Assembly: GCA_016748015.1 (NCBI GenBank) | Contig: JAAOMT010000770.1 | Coordinates: forward strand, 4,223 to 68,222 | Direction: 5' to 3' | Origin: Geosiphon pyriformis | Lineage: Eukaryota; Glomeromycota; Glomeromycetes; Archaeosporales; Geosiphonaceae | Length of the DNA stretch: 64,000 nt | Part shown: positions 36,147 to 46,021 of the stretch, piece by piece | Numbering within the stretch: position 1 is the first letter of the stretch | Layout of the letters: each line of letters opens with the position of its first letter | Made by a program: the position numbers and the translations under genes | Notes under the pieces: generated by a model | What the model saw: only the letters and a program-made list of their open reading frames with translations | The model's database searches: none | Told to the model about the DNA's origin: nothing

Positions 36147-37134
36147 TTTTTATGAAAAAAGTTATTTAAATATTTGTCTTGATTATTTGATTTTTTTTTT
36201 TGTCAACTTGTTAGAAAAATAGAATGGTTTATGACTGGTTTTTATGGCTTTTCTCTACAGTTGTAGGCTGGTGTGGATTCATTCTTGCTAGTGATTGGAA
36301 AAATTAATGAACGTTTTTGTTAACAATTTTGATATATTATTCGTTACGCCTAACGAGTTTTATATCTTGGAGAATTGTTTACTTTTTTCTATTTTTTCTC
36401 AGGTATCTGATATATCCAAGATTTATTGGAGATGAAAAAATTCAAAACGTCGTTTAAAAATGATTTTGTTGCCCAATTTTTTATTAATCTTCGTATTTAG
36501 GCGATTTAGAACTCTATTATAAATTATCTCACTACTCTTCTCTAAAAGCAATTAGAAACTATATGACGTTTTTTGATCTCGATGATTTATGAAAACGTTC
36601 AATTATTACATTTATCCTCAATTTTAAGAAAAATTTTAAATTTTTTTTATTAAACAATACGGAAATAGTATAACCAATCACCCAATAAATCACAACAACC
36701 AATAAAAATATCATTTAAAAAATTTTTGTAATACGGCGAAAGATTAATAACGATCATGAGTACACTCTTTTGGGTATGATCACGCACATTTACCATTTTT
36801 GATCATAGAATTCCAAAATATGTTTGCAGAGTTTGACTATAAGATCAACGATTTGCTTTGACTTTAACTTTTTTTACGAAAAGTGAATCCTTATTGAAAA
36901 GTTTCTTGCAGCAGTCAAATTTTTTTTATGGTTACCTATCGATTCTTGGCCCAATAATATCCCTTATAATTAATAATTTTCCTTCAATTAAAGCAACATT
37001 TTAATAAAGTTAGGCATTTTGGGTTTAAATCTAATTCTTATTTGCATGACTGTACTATTGATTTCATTTTTCTAATCTCTTCTTGTTACTGAAAACTTAA
37101 TATACTATAAAAATATTTTATAAAAAATTTCAGA
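36147..37134. other. Intergenic
   Basis: No supported frame; presumed promoter of the secreted-protein gene lies at 36147-36300. Confidence 0.4.
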
Positions 37135-37347
37135 ATGGCTCACATTGATCGATTTCACTTAATAATGATTATTACAATTATTTTTATTATTGTTACTTTT
37201 AATTTAATTGCATTGGATTACAAACCTGGAGATAGTAAGGATCATAGACAACTAAAAAAGCGTTTAGCCCGTAGTAATCGGGTAATATATCATAATTCAG
37301 CTTATTTATTAAATTTTAAATTAATGATTGATTGCTTGTCATCTTGA
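37135..37347 (+). CDS. Possible small secreted or membrane peptide
   Basis: A 70-codon frame starts one base after a strong acceptor-like ttcag. It encodes a hydrophobic N-terminus (FHLIMIITIIFIIVTFNLIA) followed by a charged stretch with a dibasic LKKR, then LARSNR. A gtaata just after the SNR codons (37280) could be a donor, so the last 21 residues may be intronic. The pattern, signal sequence plus dibasic site, fits small secreted fungal peptides, but base composition could also generate the hydrophobic run. No family recognised. Confidence 0.3.
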   Translation: MAHIDRFHLIMIITIIFIIVTFNLIALDYKPGDSKDHRQLKKRLARSNRVIYHNSAYLLNFKLMIDCLSS

Positions 37348-38013
37348 AATTAATTTATTTAATTGTATGTGATTCTCAATAACCTTTTTTTTTTAATTTT
37401 GATATATTAACTAAAATTAATTTAATTTTACAACAACTCTAAGTTGAAGCTAAAAAAAAAATTATCAAGAAATTATCAATAAAAAATAAAATTGGTACAA
37501 ATTTAACCTATTTGATCTTTAGCACACTTTGAGTTAATTGCTATCTTTAAAGAATTTATTAAACCCAGTTTCATCCAATGTTTGATTAAAAAAAAGTTGA
37601 AATAAGTTTAATCAGCTAATATTATTCTTTTTTTTTTTTTGATAAAAAGTTAATAAAATAGCAGTCAAAAAAGGTTAAAATAATATTTTTTAATATTACA
37701 GCAAAAAAATAAATTTTAACAAAGTTAATATTACAAATTTTTTAAAATTATGATTATTAAAATTATTTCAAGTTTACAAAGTTTACCATGAAAAATAAAT
37801 TGTTTTACATAAATTTAGGAATTTTATTTTAAAATTGAAATTATAAAAGCATTTTTTAAATATGAATATTGTAAATATAATTAAAATTGTCTTGTTTATT
37901 CAATATTTTAATTTTTTCTTCTTAGTTTAAAATTTTTATTTTATATTATTGTATATTAATAATAATTTTTTTATTTAAATTTATTATTAAACTTATCAAA
38001 ACCTGATAACAGC

Positions 38014-38052
<39 letters not shown>

Positions 38053-38894
38053 TTGTGAAATTATTTACAAGTTAAAAAATTGTAAAATATTTTTATTATT
38101 TATGTAAATGAAATGATTTTAGTTAATTAAATCAGTTTACAAGTTCAACACATTTCATTTTATGAAAATGAATTTATAAATGTAGATTCGTTGAGTGGGG
38201 TGATATTGAATAACCCTAAAGTTTTTAATAAACTTGTTCAAAAACGTAACTATTTATTTTACTTATTTTATAAAAATTTCATTAGAAATTAATCCAAACA
38301 AAACCACTTGATTTTACTTTACTTTACTTTACTTTACTTTACTTTACTTTACTTTAGTCGATTTATTTCCCAAATAAAACATACCTCTAACTGAAACTAT
38401 TTCGCGAAATAAAGAGTATATTATAATGAACGGTATCCAAAAGTGATCCCATTAAGTAGGCGATTAATTAATTTACTGGTTTTTTTTCTTCACAAAAACA
38501 ATATAAAATTCTACCTTAAACCACAATTTTTTAATCCTATCTTTGATAGTTAATAATTCTTTAAATCAACGAAAAATTGAATCTTATTTTAATCTGATCG
38601 AATAAGATACTAACGATCTTATTAAAAATTATTGAAGGATGTCCTCCCTTTTGAAAGGAGAATTCAAAAGCATATAAATTAGAGGACTAATGGGAAACAA
38701 TAACGTGAGGCTTATTGAAAAGAGTAAATGAAGATCCAGAAAAGAGACCATGAGCTTTTGCAGAAATTGAATGAAGGCTTTTTAAATTTATTAAGTTGTG
38801 CAATGAGTTTATAATGGCAGAAACAGTAGTTTTAAATAAATGAAAGCTGCTATTGTAATTCGGACAATTTTAAAAAATTATTTGTAAATTCTAG
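37348..38894. other. AT-extreme intergenic block with microsatellites
   Basis: Mostly A/T. A TA dinucleotide run lies near 38015-38040, followed by GTATGTATGTA. An eight-fold ACTTT repeat lies at 38316-38355. Nothing coding recognised. Confidence 0.5.
38316..38355. repeat. ACTTT pentanucleotide microsatellite, 8 copies
   Basis: Eight perfect tandem copies of ACTTT, read directly from the sequence. Confidence 0.95.
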
Positions 38895-39531
38895 GAAGGC
38901 GTCTCAGCTACCATGTATTAATTTATTGCAATTTTATCAAATCATCCAGAGTTTCAGCATAAAGTGCACGACGAATTTGACAAAGTAGTTGGACATGAAC
39001 GTTTATCAAGCATTTTTGACTTTGGCTCACTTCAATATATCCATTATTTTATTAAAGAAGTTATTCGTTGGTCTACTCCAATTTCGAAAATTCTCGATAT
39101 TTGCTATCATGTTTTTCCCCGAAAATACATTAACTTGACATTCATAATTTTTCCATTATTATTAGATCTTAACAATTCTTAGGTTTCTTGAACAAGATGA
39201 TGAGTATTTACGATATCATATTCAAGACTCTATTTAAATTTTTACGCATTGAACTCGGACAAAAATCGATCATTATTCCTTTTCGGTTGGAAGACTAATT
39301 TGTAGTGGGATTTACTTGGTAAACTTCTATACCAAGGTTTCTAAAATAAAATTATTTTTGAATAGGCTAAAGCAGAATTACTTTTCATTACCATTGGGCT
39401 ACTTTGGGTCTTCAAAATCGAAAATGCGAAACGGAAGGCCTCTTCCAATTGATCCAAGCAATTCTGCTGAGATTTTATATCAACTTCCTAAACCATACAA
39501 TGTTCAATTATTCCGAAATATCAAGAGATAA
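38895..39531 (+). pseudogene. Cytochrome P450 relic (C-terminal half)
   Basis: After an intact acceptor (tctag) the frame reads EGVSATMY, a degenerate I-helix motif, then HPEFQHKVHDEFDKVVGHER and a K-helix with the ExxR pair (IKEVIRWSTP). A PERF-like element RFLEQDDEY follows at about 39184-39210 in another frame. The heme-binding loop is degenerate but visible as FSVGRLICSGIYL (expected FxxGxRxCxG) near 39267-39305, and a typical C-terminus ends with LPKPYNVQLFRN before TAA 39529. Stops at 38917 and 39180 and several frame changes show it is dead. P450 monooxygenases of this type would act in the ER on lipophilic substrates. Confidence 0.75.
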
Positions 39532-40734
39532 AACCTATCTTAATTAACTTTGATGAAAAAAAGTATTAAAATAATTAGTTAGCAAGTTATAACAATATGT
39601 TAATTAAAACATAAAATATTAAATTGGATTAAATATTCTTAACATTTAAAAATATTTTTATTTGCATATTATTAAAATTAATTTTTTTATTAATTTTATT
39701 ATAATTAATTTTATATCATTTTTTAATTTAATTTAATTAGAATTAATTACAATTAATATAATGGTTTGTAAATATTAAAATTAATTATAAATATTTAATT
39801 AATTGTTATAATGTAATTTCATAATTATTAAAAAATATTATTTTATTAATTATAACTATTTAAAAATATATTTATATATATTTATTATATTAAAAAAAAT
39901 TAAAATAATCAAGTTTTTTAAAATTAAAAAATATTTAGTATTTTTAAATTTTAAAAATCAATTACTTTTTTATTTATTTATTTATTATTATTTTTTAAAG
40001 TATCTATTTACTTTACATTTAATTTAATTAAATTTTTTTTTTTTTATAAAACAATTAAAAAACTTGGTATTTTATTAAATTGTTGAGTCTATTAATTTAA
40101 ACGAAAAAATTGCTATAAATCTAATTTTTTAATTATTACATAATTACAACTTTATTTATCATATTTAAATTTTATTATTAATTAAAACTTATAATTTTAT
40201 TGAAATTTTATTATTTAATATAATTTTTTTTTTTTACAATATTGTTGTTTTTATTAAAATTATTATATTAATTTTATAAACCAAATTTGATAAATCTTGA
40301 TTTTTTTAAAAATTAAACTTGAATTATTAAAGATTCATTAATTGTTAGAAATAAAATTATCAAGCATAATACAAATTAATAAAGCTTAATTTCATATAAT
40401 TTTTGAAAAAATTATATTAAACATTTATAATTGTGCACAAAGTTATACTTAATATTTACATATTTCATTAATATTAATATACATTGTTATATGATAGGAT
40501 TATTTATTTTAATTGATTTGAAATTAATTTAATTAATTTATGAGAATAAAGATATTTTTTTGCCTTTCCACTTTAAAAAGAAGTGCATTTATATGAACAA
40601 TTTAATATCATGAAAAGATTGTTCACACAATCAACCTCCAAACATAAAAAGGCTAAAAGACTTGATAAAACAGTGACATGTATGTTGTGAATAATTATAA
40701 TGATCCTGCAGTTCGAGGTATCTAACATAATAAA
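39532..40734. other. AT-extreme intergenic block
   Basis: Nearly pure A/T from 39540 to 40560, no coding content. Confidence 0.5.
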
Positions 40735-41034
40735 TTAAAAAGGTCCGAAAAATGCTTGGTTGAGCACATTATCAATTTCGTCAACGTTTTGGTAGCCAAA
40801 GCAGAAGAATAATTGGAGTGTGTCATTGTCTAGAATGAAACTTATAGATCCAAGAACTGTAGCTGGCGTGGTAACGTCCAAAGAATCAGAACTTAAATGG
40901 GTGGAGACGAAAGTGGGGCTCGGGTAATTTTTCTGCGGGCATTGCTTGATGGAGGCCAGCGATCAAGAAATGAAATGAAGCAAAGAAAATGGAGATCTTC
41001 GTGATACTGATCTTCTTCTTCTTCACCTTTACAT
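40735..41034 (-). pseudogene. Relic of a small secreted protein
   Basis: On the minus strand a 72-codon open frame ends at TAA 40735 and reads well: QCPQKNYPSPTFVSTHL, then SSDSLDVTTPATVLGSISF and DNDTLQLFFCFGYQNVDEID, ending LNQAFFGPF. Directly upstream, in another frame, lies KISITKISIFFASFHFLIAG, a signal-peptide-like stretch after a lysine cluster. A single frameshift between them and loss of the initiating ATG (a GTG stands at the lysine cluster) would explain the arrangement, as would an unseen splice. Base composition is much higher in G+C than nearby. No family recognised. Confidence 0.4.
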
Positions 41035-41104
41035 GTCTGTAATACTACTAGCCTTTCTTTCAATTATAGGAATAAATAGAATTATAGAGAAAAAAAGCGT
41101 TACT

Positions 41105-41460
41105 TTGAATATTCCAATGCAGTGGTACCTTGCTGGAGTTCCCTAATTAACTCTCCGAACGCGCCATTGTAAGTTTCCTTTAAAATAAGTCAACGAAGGG
41201 ACGACATCAAGTTGCACAGATTTATCATAAGACGAATTCAGTAAATCACGTGAATTTTCAAAATATGTGACTGTTTTTATTAAAAAAATCTACGATACTG
41301 CTTGAACTCATCATTCCTTTATAGTTTTATATGACGAGAAGCTTCGTAATTTTGCTCCTTTAAAACATATCTTTGAAACTGCCTTAACAGTAATCTTTTC
41401 TTCCCGCAAAATCTCGCGGCCAGAGGGGTGGAAATTTCATTGAAAGTCGCTTACACGTAT
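41105..41460 (-). pseudogene. Decayed coding segments, unrecognised
   Basis: Minus-strand open pieces in shifting frames: FHPSGREILREEKITVKAV (about 41440-41380), VTYFENSRDLLNSSYDKSVQ with LDVVPSLTYFKGN (about 41270-41175), and NGAFGELIRELQQGTTALEY (about 41172-41110) ending at TAA. The last two join by a one-base shift. They lie just upstream of the secreted-protein relic and may belong to it or to a separate dead gene. Confidence 0.3.
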
Positions 41461-41995
41461 CCCTTGCAGAGATGACTTCCTTTAAATATGGTTTATGTAA
41501 AAAGCAAGCTGAATTGCTAACATGACATCGGAGTGTAGGATATGAAAAAGGGGATTTAGTATTGGGAAGTGCGTCTTAAATTTTTTGGGGTCGATAGAAA
41601 CTGTCATAGACTACTCGTCTTAGTTTTCCTATTTAAATTCAACTTTTCAGGATATATTGGTACATATACGGTTACAAATATACGAGCACATGTATAGATA
41701 ATGAAATTTCCCATTAAATTTTTCTCTGGGAAATCAATTTTTTACAAGGACGTATAGAGAAACAAATAGAAACCTTTTTTGACCCGTCCTAAATAATATT
41801 TACAGAATTAGGAATGCGTCAGGTAAGCTAGGATGCTAAGCATTCCTTGGCGCATATTAGTTAATTCCAATCCAGAGAGATAAGCTAGTTCGCTACGTAG
41901 CCCCTCGACACATGGTGCCTCGAGACTTCAGAAAAGTTAGGATATTACGTATCCCCTTAGCATGAGATACTTCAGCTTCAAATGCGTCGGAAATT
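41461..41995. other. Intergenic, unusually GC-rich patches
   Basis: 41830-41960 contains GC-richer words (TAGCCCCTCGACAC, TGGTGCCTCGAGAC) unlike the surroundings. No RNA fold or family recognised. Confidence 0.35.
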
Positions 41996-42175
41996 ATGAA
42001 ATGCCATGCATTCAAAGGCGTTTATAAAGAAGAATTTAAAAAAACTCAATCAAAACATTTAGATGTTGATCTTTTGAATAATGTAGTTTTTTGGAATCAA
42101 CGCTTAAAAAAAGATGGATTGTCAAAAGATTATTTTTGGTCTATATATTTACTTTACGACAACATTTTGTCTTGA
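41996..42175 (+). CDS. Short hypothetical ORF, 59 residues, possibly a gene fragment
   Basis: ATG to TGA without interruption, encoding KCHAFKGVYKEEFKKTQSKH, LDVDLLNNVVFWNQRLKKDG and LSKDYFWSIYLLYDNILS. The alternation of charged and aromatic residues looks like a helical domain of a real protein rather than AT-driven noise. The frame is also open upstream to about 41975. I do not recognise the family. It may be the surviving exon of a larger gene. Confidence 0.35.
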   Translation: MKCHAFKGVYKEEFKKTQSKHLDVDLLNNVVFWNQRLKKDGLSKDYFWSIYLLYDNILS

Positions 42176-44302
42176 TTAACTCATCCTTTTTATTTGCATA
42201 AACAAATATTTTGTTTGAAAAAGTTGGTATGTTTTTAGCTTGAGAATACAATCGGAGGAACTTTAGTCCATTTGCCATATACATCCCCTAGAAAAAAGTC
42301 ATTAAACACTTTTTATTTTATAATATTATGAATGCTAAATAATAATTAATATCTAGTGGGTTCGTCATGATTCCTGAATGGATTTCCCATTCTTGCAAAA
42401 CCACAAATAATTTGCGAAAATTGATTGGCCACAGATTTTCCATTTCCATATTCTTAATTGAATTGAATTGGGAAATTGTGCAGGCCAATTTGAATGATCA
42501 AAATTTCGTCATTTTTGGCAATATGAATCAGAGTATTCTCATGTTAAAACATAAATAATAGAAAAATTAAATTTATGGGTAAATTTATAATTTTTTCCAA
42601 AAGTTTTATATAATAAATTTTGGACATATAATAGATTTAAAATATTTTTTTACTGATTTGTTTTTTTTAAAGTTCAATAAATTTTTATTTTTAATAACTA
42701 AAAATTCATTTTGTTTTTTAAAAATTTATTGAACCAATTGTTGTAAACTTAAATTCTTATTTGTAAATACTTGAATGGTCATTTTTATGAAATGATTTGT
42801 GATTATTTTTTGTTTTTTATTTGTTTTGTAAATATTGAGTTGATTTTTTTATTATATCTTATTGTTTTGTAAAATATTTTTGTTTTTCTGATATTCATTT
42901 TGAACAATTGTATTATCTCTTTATATAATGTATTATAAAAGAACCAATCATTAGTTACTTGAGTTTAGTCCATTCACATGACTTGATTATATGAATGACT
43001 TTGATGAAAAAATCTCAAGTTTGTTTCTGTAACAATCTTGTTATCCCACTTCTATTTAATCATCACGATTTGACATTGCTTACATAATTATTATCCTTAA
43101 CTTATTAGATGTATGACTTGCTCTTTATGATTATCGAAAAAATGATTACTATTTGATAAAACGCAAATTTTGAGAGAATAATTTTTAATCCGTAATATTA
43201 TAATACTCATTCGCTTATTCATATTCACAAAGAAGAGTATATCTTACAATCTAATAACTCGTCCTAGATCAGAAGCCAGGTTTTGAGTTCGCTTTTATAT
43301 TCCGTTTCAAGCATCAAACTCGGCTTACCCCGTTTTTCAAACTTTTATTGAAATTGAGGGTTGTCATATCTTTTCAAGGAAAATCTTGTTCAGTTTTAGA
43401 TGGTCGCTGATCAGAGGAGCTCTTGAATATCTACTTCACATGGACAAACACGAACTTTGAGAATGGAAACTAAACTCCAAATAATCATTAGTCGAAAAGC
43501 AATATCAAGTAATGGGGATACACATCGCATGCAGATGTTATGGATTCACAATTTTCCGAACAATTCTCCTTGATCGTCAAAACTTCAAAGATGTTCCGTA
43601 CCAATACTTTCAACAAAATGTTATCATATATCAATTTTGAAGATCTAGATTGGAGGTGCCAATTCTTAAGACCGAAAATTCTCTTTTGTAAAGTTTACCC
43701 TTTTATAACGAATGGAACAATCGTTTAAGACGATTTTATAATTAGCGATATTGAAGATCTTTACTCTCAAGACGAAATATTCTGATTTCCGGAGAATCTC
43801 TTTCTCACACTTTTAACACACAAACAAAAGAAATTTCATCGTCGATGAACCCTATCTCTACAAGCAATGATATAACTCATAATAACCAAGATATTACTCT
43901 ATTGGTTATCAGTCTTTTTTATTAAGGCAAGAGTAAAGAGCTCAATTGGTGGCCTCGTTCACAAACCCTAATTTCCAATTACAAAACCTCCGTTGATATT
44001 TATATATTTACCGAGTTTTTAACTTTCTCACTTAGTTTAACTTTTTGTGTTCTGCTCGACGGAGACTGAGGGTTTTTTTTATATTTAAATCTAGGTTTGA
44101 TACCTTGACTCACAAAAACCGTCTTCAATACCCCATCTCATTTTTCCGCGTAAAAATTTAGCCATTTATTCTTTTGCTATTTTAAAGAAATACCCTTTTG
44201 ACCAGGAGTCAAAATTAAAAGGTTAATCAAAAAGTCGAAGCATTTTCTCATAATTTTCTTAGGCCTCTCTCATTAGCGGCCAAGGTATCTTTGGTTGTTA
44301 AA
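42176..44302. other. Intergenic, with scattered coding-like debris
   Basis: 42367-42558 and 43540-43728 (plus) are open but carry no motif. 42590-43000 is AT-rich. 43980-44300 is the presumed promoter and leader of the first receptor gene. Nothing else recognised. Confidence 0.4.
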
Positions 44303-45750
44303 ATGAGCAACCCAGCTTTATATTTAGGTTATCCGGAGTGGTATGATCCAAAATCGTTAAAAGAGGCTGTTCAGGGCATGATTGCAATTTGCTCGTTTAG
44401 TACATTGAGTAATTTGGTTGTGATGGGAACTTTCATTTGGATATACTTTCACAAATATACCAATAAAACTACCGGGCGATTGGTGCTGAATTTGTTGTTT
44501 GCGGATTGGATTCAAAGTATTGGTTATATGATGAGCTATTATTGGATAAGTCAGGATGGTAATATCAAAAGTTATCCTAATTGTAATATTCAAGGGATGC
44601 TTATAAACATTGGTGGAGTAGCTTCTGGTAAGTAAGGATAGAAATACTATTGAACAAGAAAGCAGCTTGTGTGAGAATATTTCTGAAAGATGATCTAAAA
44701 TATTAACTTTGAATTCCAGGGTGTTGGGCGTTTACATTATGCCTTCAAACTTATTTGATGGTCGTGCACTCTTATGATCCCAAATGGCTCTTTACTGCTT
44801 CAATGATGATAATTTGGCCATTCAATATCATTTTATCAACAATTGGGACATTGATTCAAAACCCTCACATACCATTCTACAGCTCTGCTGGTGGTGCCTG
44901 GTGCTGGATTAATGCAGAATACAGCACCTATCGACTCATATTTCATTATGGGATAATCACTGTTTTAGCTGTCTCAATTTACTTGTTATATGGAAGGTTG
45001 ATTTACATTATTTACCGTCGCCAAGCTACGATAAGAACGGAAAAGAACCAGACATTAAAAAAGAATGGCATAAAACTTTTATTATACCCTGGAGCTCACT
45101 GTTTGATCACCTTACCATTGGCTTTGCGTAAGTCTAACCTCTTTTGATTTTTTTTATTAGAAGAAAATTCCTAATTGGTAAACTTTTTTTTTTATAGACC
45201 GATTAATGGAAAGTGGCGAAACACAGACATCATTTTCATTGTGAGTGACTCAATAAATTTTTCATGTTTAATTATTTCGATTTAGGAAAATTGTCATTGA
45301 CTCTATAATTTCTTTATTCACATAAATTCCAGCCTTATCATAGCTGGTTGCATAGCGGCTTCATCTGGACTCGTAAACAGTTTAATTTACGGAATGACGC
45401 GTAGTATGCCATCCACTAAACCAATATTTGAAATCGTTCCAAAATTCAACATTCGTGTCCGAAATGTTCAGATTGCTCCATCAGCCATTCGTACCGTTTC
45501 CATCTCCAGCAACGCGAGTGACATGAAACCACTAAATATGGCTATTAACATGCCGCCCCATACTGCCGAAAACCAGTCTCACCAACAACGAATGCAATAT
45601 AGGGGTTCAAATATTGGAGGAGGAGTACACGGGCATAAAGGACCCGTTACGACAGATTTGATGGCGAACAGGGAAACATTGTTTGAGGGCCTAACCTATT
45701 ATGAGAATATCGAAAGTATGGAACCGTTGCGTCCACGTGTTGAATATTAA
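44303..45750 (+). CDS. Seven-transmembrane receptor, cAMP-receptor/Git3-like, copy 1
   Basis: Exons 44303-44627, 44720-45127, 45198-45240 and 45333-45750 (phases 1, 1, 2) give 397 residues. Short N-terminus, TM1 (MIAICSFSTLSNLVVMGTFI), TM2 (LVLNLLFADWIQSIGYMMSY), a Cys before TM3 (YPNCNIQGMLINIGGVASG), TM3 after the first intron, TM4, an ECL2 with AGGAWCWI whose Cys can pair with the first, TM5 (FHYGIITVLAVSIYLLYGRL), a basic third loop (YIIYRRQATIRTEKNQ), TM6, the 43-nt exon for the outer loop, and TM7 (AGCIAASSGLVNSLIYGMTR). A Ser/Thr/Gln-rich cytoplasmic tail of about 110 residues follows. The layout fits the fungal/slime-mould class coupled to heterotrimeric G proteins. The ligand is unknown. 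The start is the ATG at 44303. Confidence 0.87.
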
Positions 45751-45961
45751 AATTTTCTCGTTTTCTCGTAGGGTATGAAATAATATAACCACATAAACTA
45801 TTTTTTTTCTTCTTTCTTTAAAATCAATTTATAATTAGCAACAATAAATATCGTTTTAATATTTGTAGATAAACTTTTGTTCAAAATTTGCTGTATTTTT
45901 TATATTCATATTATACGAAGCTTGGAGTTAGATGGTCTACATTGTATGTGTGACCAAAGAA

Positions 45962-46021
45962 CAAACGCGACCTGATCAATACAAATTTGATATTTGTGCT
46001 ATGAATAATGGGTCGCGTTTG
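45962..46021. repeat. Perfect 11-bp inverted repeat with nested 6-bp stem
   Basis: CAAACGCGACC (45962-45972) pairs perfectly with GGTCGCGTTTG (46011-46021). Within the 38-bp loop, ACAAAT (45981-45986) pairs with ATTTGT (45992-45997). It lies 212 bp past the stop codon of receptor copy 1 and is GC-rich for its surroundings. Confidence 0.8.

Noticed and set aside
40981-41040. Plus-strand ATG frame MEIFVILIFFFFTFTCL, signal-peptide-like
   Set aside because: Only 17 codons before a stop, and it is the complement of the lysine-rich start of the minus-strand relic.
41400-41460. Possible START-domain hint (FPPLWPRDFAGRKDY) on the minus strand
   Set aside because: One short motif in a region read in several frames; an overlapping frame looks equally coding, so no domain call is justified.
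44357-44593. Minus-strand frame inside receptor copy 1 exon 1
   Set aside because: Antisense shadow of transmembrane-coding sequence.
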